64,000 bases of DNA, taken from Marinosulfonomonas sp. GTDB taxonomy: Bacteria > Pseudomonadota > Alphaproteobacteria > Rhodobacterales > Rhodobacteraceae. This document shows, one piece after another, positions 57,639 to 64,000 of this stretch (position 1 is its first letter; every line of letters begins with the position of its first letter). The stretch spans positions 1 through 64,000 of the forward strand of contig WFNH01000096.1 in the NCBI GenBank assembly GCA_015488685.1. Direction: 5' to 3'. Position numbers and translations under genes: made by a program. Under the pieces are notes generated by a model. It made no database searches and was not told the origin of the DNA. It worked only from the letters and a program-made list of their open reading frames with translations.

Positions 57639-57659
57639 CCCCGTCCCCCTTCGCGGTCA

Positions 57660-57681
57660 GGGCCACCATATCCGGTGGCCC
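57660..57681 (-). terminator. Hairpin after the ABC permease gene
   Basis: GGGCCACC-ATATCC-GGTGGCCC is a perfect 8-bp stem between the PotC-type stop and the metallophosphoesterase start. There is no T-run on the minus strand, so termination may be partial. Confidence 0.45.
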
Positions 57682-57687
57682 CTTAGC

Positions 57688-58971
57688 TTAGTTGCCTTCA
57701 TCATTATCCAGGTTTGTCGGGGCGAAAACGCCACCAAAAGCGCCACTGCCACCCGAAGGTTTTTCCGCCTCAGGCTGGTCGGCATCCGCATCGTCGGACA
57801 GATTGCCCGGAGCGAATACACCACCAAAGGCACCACTGGGCTTGCCGCCAGTGTCTTCCTCTTCAGGTGCACCAAAGATATCCGGCCCTTGGCGCGCTTC
57901 GGATTGCGACTTGATCAGACGTTGCTCTTGCAGCTCTTTGATGCGGCGCTGGATCTCGGCCTGTTTGGCCTCGCGCACCTGAATTTTGCACTGTTCGGGG
58001 CTGTATTTCTGGGCGGTGCCGATCACAACAATCGCCACAAAGGCCAGTAGAACAAATACGATTGCAGCAGGATTGCCGGTCATGAATGATGGCAGGATGC
58101 CACCGGATTTCGCTTTTGCTTTACCCTGTTTGACCGCCTCTTGGCGTGCCTGATTGCGGCGGTAGGCCTCGAAGGCCAAAGCAGCGAATACCGTCAAGGT
58201 GATGATGATAAACGCCAATGCGGAAATTGACGGGTTGATACCCAATCGCACCTTTTGCGCCAGAACCGTCGTCAGGGTTTTATAGTCTACGATGGTAAAG
58301 GTGGTGGTGTTATAGTTCTCGAACGAGGCCAAAAATGCCAGCACCGAAGCCGATGCAATCGCGGGCCGCATGAATGGCAACAGGATTTTGCGAAACGCCT
58401 GTGTGTGGGTCGCCCCAAGGTCCAGTGCGGCTTCGGTCAGGCCGGGGTCAAACCGCTGCAGGCGGGCAACGAACACCAGCATGGCATAGGATGCAATGAA
58501 CGAGGACTGGCCAAGGATGGTCAGGAAAATTCCGTTATGGAACAGGTTGGACAGCATCGAACCATCCCCCGCCCCCAGAAAATTGCCCAATCGGTCCCAG
58601 AACACCAATGTGGAAATACCCAGAACAACGCCAGGCACCAGAATTGGCGCGATGATCAGCGTATAATAGGTAGAGCGGAATTTGGCCCAGACCTGTGTCA
58701 GCACGATTGATGCGGCCAGACCCATCGATACAGACAGGGCAACCGTACCAAGGCCGATGATTACGCTGTAAAAGATACCTTCGCGAATTGCGCTGTCATT
58801 CCACAGCACATTGAACCATTCATAGGTGAAACAGGCCCAGGGTGAAACCGACGGAAAGCCGGATGAATTGAAGGCGGTCAGGCTCATCACCACCAGCGGC
58901 CCCAGAAGGTAGCTGAAGAAGATGATCAGATAGACGCCAAGCGAAATGCGGATAAGGGCTTTGGAACTCAT
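57688..58971 (-). CDS. Polyamine-type ABC transporter permease (PotC family) with unusual C-terminal extension
   Basis: A 427-residue permease; about 260 residues are the normal PotC core (six helices, EAA-like ALDLGATHTQAFRKILLPFM). The last ~140 residues are extra: a further membrane helix (AAIVFVLLAFVAIVVIGTAQ, ~302-321), a charged coiled coil (AKQAEIQRRIKELQEQRLIK) and a disordered acidic tail with SGAFGGVFAP repeated exactly at 379-388 and 409-418. I do not know a function for such a tail. It overlaps the PotB-type gene by 4 bases. Confidence 0.88.
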   Translation of the reverse strand: MSSKALIRISLGVYLIIFFSYLLGPLVVMSLTAFNSSGFPSVSPWACFTYEWFNVLWNDSAIREGIFYSVIIGLGTVALSVSMGLAASIVLTQVWAKFRSTYYTLIIAPILVPGVVLGISTLVFWDRLGNFLGAGDGSMLSNLFHNGIFLTILGQSSFIASYAMLVFVARLQRFDPGLTEAALDLGATHTQAFRKILLPFMRPAIASASVLAFLASFENYNTTTFTIVDYKTLTTVLAQKVRLGINPSISALAFIIITLTVFAALAFEAYRRNQARQEAVKQGKAKAKSGGILPSFMTGNPAAIVFVLLAFVAIVVIGTAQKYSPEQCKIQVREAKQAEIQRRIKELQEQRLIKSQSEARQGPDIFGAPEEEDTGGKPSGAFGGVFAPGNLSDDADADQPEAEKPSGGSGAFGGVFAPTNLDNDEGN

Positions 58972-59897
58972 TTGCCAATGTCCCCCATGTTCACTTTGAA
59001 GATGCGCATCACCGTCAGCACGATGATGATGGTCGAAACCAGCAGAACGATCGCATAGGCCGCCCCCTGATGCCAGTTAAGCGAGTTGAAGAACCACTGG
59101 TAAACCAGTTGGGTAAACCACAGGCTGCTTGGCCCGCCCAGAATTTGCGGCGCGGCCAGCGCACCGGCGGACAACATGAACACCATCGTGGCCCCCGAAA
59201 CGATACCCGGTTTGGCGTGTGGAATGACGATCCGGCGGTGGATACGCGGCCAACTGGCCCCCATATCGCGCGCTGCCTCGATCTGGTTTCGGTCCAGGCT
59301 TTCGATCACGTTATACATCGGGAACAGCATCAGCAGGATATAGGCATAGCCCAAACCGGCATATAGCGCGATGTCCTGACGAATGAAATCAATCGGCTCG
59401 CGTGTCAGATGCAGGAACATCAGGGCTTCGTTCAACAAGCCGCTATCGCCAAAGATGATCCGCAACGCAAAGGCGCGCAGGATTTCATTGATCCAGTAAG
59501 GGATGATCAGCAGCACAACCAGCAACCGGACAAACCCTGACCCCTTGGACTGGCCCAGAAAATAAGCCAGCGGATAACATAGGAAAATATTGAAGATCGT
59601 TACAGCCATCGCGGCCACAATTGTTTTCACAAACACCCACAAGTCGACCGTGTTATAGGTTTGGTGAGTGGCATCCGAGCCGTAAAGTAAGTGTTGATAG
59701 TTGCTAAGCGTATAAACATCCTTAGGCCCACCCACATCGGCCGGGGGCAGGTTGAACCGGAATGAAAAATCCAGCATCGAAAGCTGTGGCAGGATCACCA
59801 GAAAGATCAGCCAGAACCCGACCAACCCCATCAAAAGGCTGCCCATCACAACACCGTTGTTCCTGAAGAACTCGGAAAAGATCATTTTGTTTTTCAT
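58968..59897 (-). CDS. Polyamine-type ABC transporter permease (PotB family)
   Basis: A 309-residue permease with about six helices. VGSLLMGLVGFWLIFLVIL region, LFPMYNVIESLDRNQIEAAR and DMGASWPRIHRRIVIPHAKPG (EAA loop) fit PotB/PotH-type spermidine/putrescine permeases. It forms the membrane dimer with the PotC-type protein, between the ATPase and that gene. Confidence 0.92.
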   Translation of the reverse strand: MKNKMIFSEFFRNNGVVMGSLLMGLVGFWLIFLVILPQLSMLDFSFRFNLPPADVGGPKDVYTLSNYQHLLYGSDATHQTYNTVDLWVFVKTIVAAMAVTIFNIFLCYPLAYFLGQSKGSGFVRLLVVLLIIPYWINEILRAFALRIIFGDSGLLNEALMFLHLTREPIDFIRQDIALYAGLGYAYILLMLFPMYNVIESLDRNQIEAARDMGASWPRIHRRIVIPHAKPGIVSGATMVFMLSAGALAAPQILGGPSSLWFTQLVYQWFFNSLNWHQGAAYAIVLLVSTIIIVLTVMRIFKVNMGDIGK

Positions 59898-59906
59898 GAT
59901 GCGCCC

Positions 59907-61019
59907 CTATTCCGACGCCAGTTCGCCGGCGGGCATAACCACCGCGTTATTCACATCATAATGCAGCGACAGATTCTCACCCCTGCCCGTAATATGGTCC
60001 TGCCCGACATTGGGAACTGCCATTTTGATCAGCTTGCCACCATCGCCCTCCAGAAACACGCTAAAGGAATTTCCTTCAAATTCTTCGTTCACCACATTCG
60101 CGGAAATGGTGGTCTTGTCATTGCCGGAATTGGAACCCAATTCCAACGCTTCGGGGCGGATGAACATCATTGCGTCATCGCCAACGCCCAGCTTGCCGAC
60201 TTGTGTTGGTGTAACCCGCGCCAACAAATCGCCAGAGCGGTTGGTGCCGATGACAGCTTCTTCGCCACTGATGGATTTGATTTTTCCGCGGAACACGTTG
60301 TTCTCGCCCACAAAAGAGGCAACAAACGGGGTTGCCGGATTGTCGTAAACATTGTGACCCGTGTCGATTTGGTCGATCACACCGGCTTTCATCACCGCCA
60401 CACTATCCGACATGGTCAGGGCCTCGCCCTGGTCGTGGGTGATGTAGATAAAGGTAATGCCAACCCGCTGCTGGATCTCCCGCAGTTCGGTGCGCATGTG
60501 CTGGCGCAGTTTCAGGTCAAGCGCCGACAGGGGTTCGTCCAACAGCAAAACATCGGGGTTGGCACACAGTGCCCGCGCAATCGCCACACGCTGTTTCTGA
60601 CCGCCGGACAGTTCGCTTGGCAGTTTGTCGCCCTGCCCTTCCAGCGCGATCATATCCAGCAATTCATCCGCCCGCTTGCGGCGCTCTCTGGCGCTTGCAC
60701 CGGTCACTTCCATTGAAAACGAGATGTTTTCCCAAATCTTCATCAGCGGGAATAATGCAAGGTTTTGAAAGATCAGCGCGGTTGGGCGTTTATTCGGGCC
60801 GATGCCCGCCATGTCATTGCCACCGATCAGAACGCGGCCATCTGACGGCTCGAGAAAGCCGGAAACCGCGCGCAATATGGTGGTTTTACCACAGCCCGAG
60901 GGGCCAAGGAACGAGAAGAACTCACCGCCGTTGATGTGAACATTTGCCTCGCGAACCGCGACAAAATCCCCGAATCTGATCCAGACATTTTCCAGATCAA
61001 CCGCAACACCAGAACCCAT
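59907..61019 (-). CDS. Polyamine-type ABC transporter ATPase (PotA family)
   Basis: A 370-residue ATPase. Walker A GPSGCGKTT, signature LSGGQKQRVAIARAL, Walker B VLLLDEPLSALD and switch His in ITHDQGEAL; the C-terminal ~110 residues are a TOBE regulatory domain. Sits between the binding protein gene (upstream) and the permeases, consistent with a PotD-A-B-C-ordered operon on the minus strand. Exact substrate unproven. Confidence 0.94.
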   Translation of the reverse strand: MGSGVAVDLENVWIRFGDFVAVREANVHINGGEFFSFLGPSGCGKTTILRAVSGFLEPSDGRVLIGGNDMAGIGPNKRPTALIFQNLALFPLMKIWENISFSMEVTGASARERRKRADELLDMIALEGQGDKLPSELSGGQKQRVAIARALCANPDVLLLDEPLSALDLKLRQHMRTELREIQQRVGITFIYITHDQGEALTMSDSVAVMKAGVIDQIDTGHNVYDNPATPFVASFVGENNVFRGKIKSISGEEAVIGTNRSGDLLARVTPTQVGKLGVGDDAMMFIRPEALELGSNSGNDKTTISANVVNEEFEGNSFSVFLEGDGGKLIKMAVPNVGQDHITGRGENLSLHYDVNNAVVMPAGELASE

Positions 61020-61095
61020 GTGATTATCCCCGTTTTGAATTCATTAGTCGGGCCGCTTCGGACCCGTTAAGTCAGGCAATATGCCCGAAAATAGA

Positions 61096-61124
61096 TGTCC
61101 GGCCACACATGGTGCAGCCGGACA
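61096..61124 (-). promoter_or_regulatory. Intercistronic hairpin between binding-protein and ATPase genes
   Basis: TGTCCGGC and GCCGGACA form a perfect 8-bp stem with a 13-base loop; on the minus strand TCTATTTTC follows. Such stem-loops after ABC binding-protein genes commonly stabilise or partly terminate the transcript, so the binding protein would be made in excess. Confidence 0.5.
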
Positions 61125-61139
61125 ATATTTTCATATCGC

Positions 61140-62282
61140 TTACGAGCTTTGGAACTTGTTCACAAACTCGGTGCGGATGTCGGCATACCAAGGTGCCTCG
61201 GCAGGCCATGCATTCAGATTTGCCAGCGCATCGCCAGGATAGGCCTCGGAGAAGTTCTTGGCGTAATTTGCAGAAGCAAACTTGTCAGCGCCCAGAATCG
61301 GCGAGTTATAGCCGTGCTTGTCGATTGCCTTACCGGCATTTTCAGGGTTGTAGGCAAACTTGATCAGTTCATAAACCTGATCAATGTTCTTGGCACCCTT
61401 CGGCATTGCCAGACCATCAACCCAAGCCATCGCACCTTCGGCTGGTGCCTGATAGGTTACCGGCTCGCCAGCAGTTTTCAGCGCCAGCGGCGGACCATCC
61501 CAAGTCTGGCCAACAACAACACCATCATTCAACAGGCCGTTCTTCTGGCTGTCGGCGTCGTTCCAGATCAGTTTCAGGTTCTTCTTGCGGGCGATACACC
61601 ATTCGGTGATCTTCCCCCAAGTCTTGCGCATGTTCTCTTCGGACTCGTAAGCAGCCCAAACCGAACCCGGATCCATCTGACCGGATGCTTCCATGAACAG
61701 GCCGGCACACAGCATACCCGAGTGCGCACGGATCATGGTCTTGCCGGCATTGGCGTCATCCCAGATTTCGCCATAGCTCGGAACGCCAGACGCATCGGCA
61801 GGTGCCCATTTGTCAACGCGCCATGCCATGCCTTCTGTACCCCAGATGTGCGGGATCCATGTGTTGCCTTTGCCATCAAAATTCCATGCGTCAGGACCAA
61901 TTTTGGCCATAGCAGGGTTTGCAGCGTCAATCGGAATACGGCTCATGTCAAAGGGCTGCACCAGATCCAGCGGACCCCATTGCAGCGAACGGTTGTTGGT
62001 GGGGCCAATCAAGTCAGCGCCCGCGCCGTTCGAGGCTTTCATCTTGTTGATCAGTTCTTCGTTTGAACCGATACCGATGTAGTTCACTTTAATACCGGTT
62101 TCGGATGTGAACTGGGCCAGCATTTCTTCGGGCCAGTAATCCGACCAGTCCATCAGCGTCATTTCACCGGACGAGGCAAGCGCCTTGGAAACCAGCGCAG
62201 GTGTGGCCAGTGCAGCAGCACCGACAGCCGTGCCCGACTTCAGAAATGAACGGCGATTGAAAGTTGAGTTGGTTTTGGTCAT
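61140..62282 (-). CDS. Polyamine-type ABC transporter substrate-binding protein (PotD family)
   Basis: A 380-residue periplasmic binding protein. The N-terminus NRRSFLKSGTAVGAAALA is a twin-arginine signal. LMDWSDYWPEEMLAQFTSET and VNYIGIGSNEELINKMKAS are typical of the PotD/PotF group; the substrate could be putrescine, spermidine or a related amine. The track starts 12 codons earlier; ATG 62282 has GGGAGGGAG about 7 bases upstream. First gene of the transport operon, downstream of CTGGAYATA repeats. Confidence 0.92.
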   Translation of the reverse strand: MTKTNSTFNRRSFLKSGTAVGAAALATPALVSKALASSGEMTLMDWSDYWPEEMLAQFTSETGIKVNYIGIGSNEELINKMKASNGAGADLIGPTNNRSLQWGPLDLVQPFDMSRIPIDAANPAMAKIGPDAWNFDGKGNTWIPHIWGTEGMAWRVDKWAPADASGVPSYGEIWDDANAGKTMIRAHSGMLCAGLFMEASGQMDPGSVWAAYESEENMRKTWGKITEWCIARKKNLKLIWNDADSQKNGLLNDGVVVGQTWDGPPLALKTAGEPVTYQAPAEGAMAWVDGLAMPKGAKNIDQVYELIKFAYNPENAGKAIDKHGYNSPILGADKFASANYAKNFSEAYPGDALANLNAWPAEAPWYADIRTEFVNKFQSS

Positions 62283-62460
62283 GTAGTTTCTCCCTCCCGG
62301 AGAATTGTGGGGCGCCAATGCGGCACGCCCTCGGTTAACAGTCTAACATGCTCTTTGCTATTTAAGGACTTTACGTCTCGTTTTTGTGACAGCGCAGCGG
62401 CAAGAACGAAAAAAACGCCACGCAAAACAGAAATAGTTTAGCAGCAATAGGGCAAGCGTA

Positions 62461-62494
62461 TATGTCCAGTTTTAATGTGCCGTATATCCAGTTT
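62461..62494 (-). promoter_or_regulatory. Direct repeats, likely MocR-type operator upstream of the importer
   Basis: TATGTCCAGTTT (62461-62472) and TATATCCAGTTT (62483-62494) are 22 bases apart, two helical turns. On the minus strand they read AAACTGGACATA and AAACTGGATATA. MocR/TauR regulators bind direct repeats of this kind, and the core CTGGA(C/T)ATA resembles the CTGGACTTAA box I recall for TauR of Rhodobacter capsulatus. They lie about 180 bases upstream of the binding-protein gene. Confidence 0.55.
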
Positions 62495-62571
62495 GCTATT
62501 TGGCGGTTTTATTGGAAATTGAATCCCGCCAAAGTTGATAATCATATCATACCATTTAATACAATAATCAC

Positions 62572-64000
62572 CTAATAGTCCTTTATTGCTTGGGAAATAC
62601 GCCGAATCCCTTCGGGTATCCGTTCTGAAGAAATCGAAGAATATGCCAAACGGAAAAAGTTGCGTGGTGAATCCTTGCCAGCAAAAAACGGGTTGCCGGC
62701 CTCGATCAAAACCCCGTTATCGGCCAATCTGTGGCGCAGTATTTCAGTATCGACCCGTATTGGTGCTTCAACCCAGAATCCCGACCCGCCAAATGACGCA
62801 CGACCGGCCACTTTCATTTCGGTTTTTTCCAGCGCCTGCGCTGTCACCTGTCGCCGCCTTTGATACACACTGCGCATACGTTTGATCATCGCATCGTAAT
62901 GCCCCCGCCCCAGAAAATATGCGGTGGTGCGCTGCATATACCCTGGCGGATGCCGCAAAGAGGCCAGCCGCAGGGCACGCGCCTGTTCAATGAACGGCTC
63001 GGACCCGACCAGATACCCCAGCCGCAACCCGGGAAACAAGGATTTGGAAAAGCTGCCGACATAGATTACACGCCCGTCTTCATCCAGTGATTTTAGCGCT
63101 GGCGACGGTGCCTTCAGGAAACTCATCTCGAATTCATAATCATCCTCGACAATCAGGAAATTGCGTTCATTCGCCAGCCGCAACAATTCACGCCGCCGTT
63201 CCATTGGCATTGTAGTTGTCGTTGGGCATTGGTGACTGGGTGTGATGAATATCGCGTTCACCCCTTCCGGCAGCATATCCGGAGGCAAACCCTGATCATC
63301 AATCTCCACCGGAAACTGGGTACACCCTGTATGGCGTAGAATCTCGCGGATGCCATGGTAGCCGGGGTTTTCATAGGCCGCTGCACGCCTTTCATTCAGC
63401 AATATCTGCGCCGCCATCCACAACGCATTCTGCGCCCCGACCGTCACCAGTATCTGTTCCGGCCGCGCCAGAATTCCGCGCCGCGGCAGTGTGTGGCGGG
63501 CAATGAAATTAATCAGCTCGGGGTCATCCTGTTCGGCGTAATCCGAGGTCAGACTGTCGAATTCCTTTTTGCCCAGTGCCTGCATCGCGCACAACCGCCA
63601 ACTGGCCTGATTGAACAGATCGGGGTCCGGCTGACCGTACATGAACGGATAGGGATAGCTGCGCCAGTTATAGTTTTTCTTGACTGTTTTGCCGCCGGTA
63701 AAATCGCGCTGCACCGCTTGGGACCAATCCACCGTGTCCTTGTGCATCTCGCCTTTGATCGCGGGTAGGGGCACCATTGGCGCGGTTTCGGATACGTAAT
63801 AACCCGACCGGCCCACCGATTTGATGTAATCATCTGCCACCAGTTCATGATAGGCCAGCGTCACCGTGATCCGGGAAATTCCCAAATGTTCCGCCAGCTT
63901 ACGCGATGACGGCAATTTTTCCCCTGCCTGCAAACGCCCCGCCAAAATGGCCGAGGCCACGATCTGCTGGATCTGGCTTTGTAGGGTGCCCTGAAAATTC
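62572..64000 (-). CDS. MocR-family transcriptional regulator (GntR HTH plus aminotransferase), 5' end outside window
   Basis: At least 476 residues. The N-terminus is a GntR winged helix (AGEKLPSSRKLAEHLGISRITVTLAYHELV), and the rest is a fold-type I aminotransferase domain with the PLP lysine in VGSFSKSLFPGLRLGY. The ORF track starts at a GTG at 63960, but the frame stays open to the window edge with a typical preceding helix (LQSQIQQIV), so the real start is beyond 64000. MocR proteins use PLP or an amine adduct as effector. It lies upstream of the polyamine-type importer in the same direction and is its likely regulator. Confidence 0.9.
   Translation of the reverse strand, partial: NFQGTLQSQIQQIVASAILAGRLQAGEKLPSSRKLAEHLGISRITVTLAYHELVADDYIKSVGRSGYYVSETAPMVPLPAIKGEMHKDTVDWSQAVQRDFTGGKTVKKNYNWRSYPYPFMYGQPDPDLFNQASWRLCAMQALGKKEFDSLTSDYAEQDDPELINFIARHTLPRRGILARPEQILVTVGAQNALWMAAQILLNERRAAAYENPGYHGIREILRHTGCTQFPVEIDDQGLPPDMLPEGVNAIFITPSHQCPTTTTMPMERRRELLRLANERNFLIVEDDYEFEMSFLKAPSPALKSLDEDGRVIYVGSFSKSLFPGLRLGYLVGSEPFIEQARALRLASLRHPPGYMQRTTAYFLGRGHYDAMIKRMRSVYQRRRQVTAQALEKTEMKVAGRASFGGSGFWVEAPIRVDTEILRHRLADNGVLIEAGNPFFAGKDSPRNFFRLAYSSISSERIPEGIRRISQAIKDY

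Overview
The window looks like a chromosomal segment of a Rhodobacterales (Roseobacter-group) alphaproteobacterium. The evidence is gene content and order: the block rpmH-rnpA-yidD-ttcA-yidC-MOSC-engB-argB, smpB close to dapA, a compact urease operon, a PrtD/HlyD secretion pair, and a small protein related to the N-terminus of a large Rhodobacterales-specific protein. Coding DNA is moderately GC-rich and several intergenic stretches are AT-rich. No rRNA, prophage, CRISPR array or intact insertion sequence was seen. There is one tRNA, tRNA-Arg(ACG).

Layout. 0.2-5 kb: a small orphan protein and a tandem pair of dynamin-like GTPases, followed by a gene-poor stretch with a possible transposase scar. 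5-9.4 kb: GDPD phosphodiesterase, RidA, and a type I secretion adaptor and ABC exporter. 9.5-13 kb: mlaA-mlaC and a soluble lytic transglycosylase. 13-20.7 kb: dapA, a P-loop kinase, smpB and the urease operon ureD-A-B-(orphan)-C-E-F-G. 20.7-23.9 kb: an ECF sigma factor coupled to a membrane VWA protein, and a small acidic exported protein. 24-29 kb: a Dpp-type ABC importer without a binding protein, and an aldehyde dehydrogenase. 29-35 kb: a Met/His-rich exported protein divergent from a Crp/Fnr regulator, an SDR, a P1 peptidase, a MITE-like palindrome, a CPBP protease, an alpha/beta hydrolase and a GabD-type dehydrogenase. 35-42 kb: a seven-gene MoxR-DUF58-type membrane operon. 42.5-46 kb: tRNA-Arg, an orphan histidine kinase, a flavoprotein disulfide reductase and a TVP38 membrane protein. 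46-55 kb: the rpmH to argB block with a GGDEF/EAL protein inside it. 55-57.6 kb: fatty acid hydroxylase, ferredoxin-like protein, SixA and a metallophosphoesterase. 57.7-64 kb: a PotABCD-type importer downstream of a MocR regulator that runs off the window.

The most unusual locus is the urease operon. A DUF559 (Vsr-like) nuclease ORF bounded by two closely related GC-rich palindromes lies between ureC and ureE and is fused in frame to UreE, which has no normal start codon of its own. A lower-GC orphan gene lies between ureB and ureC. The full-length ureD frame has no ATG/GTG/TTG start but has an ATT behind a strong AGGAGG. Other candidates for new biology are the ECF sigma-VWA pair (a possible anti-sigma factor), a 20-bp perfect palindrome over the start of the Crp/Fnr gene, CTGGAYATA direct repeats upstream of the polyamine-type importer, a PotC-type permease with an extra membrane helix and a repeated tail, and the paired dynamin-like GTPases.

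All assignments come from reading the sequence and from recalled family knowledge. No database search was run.
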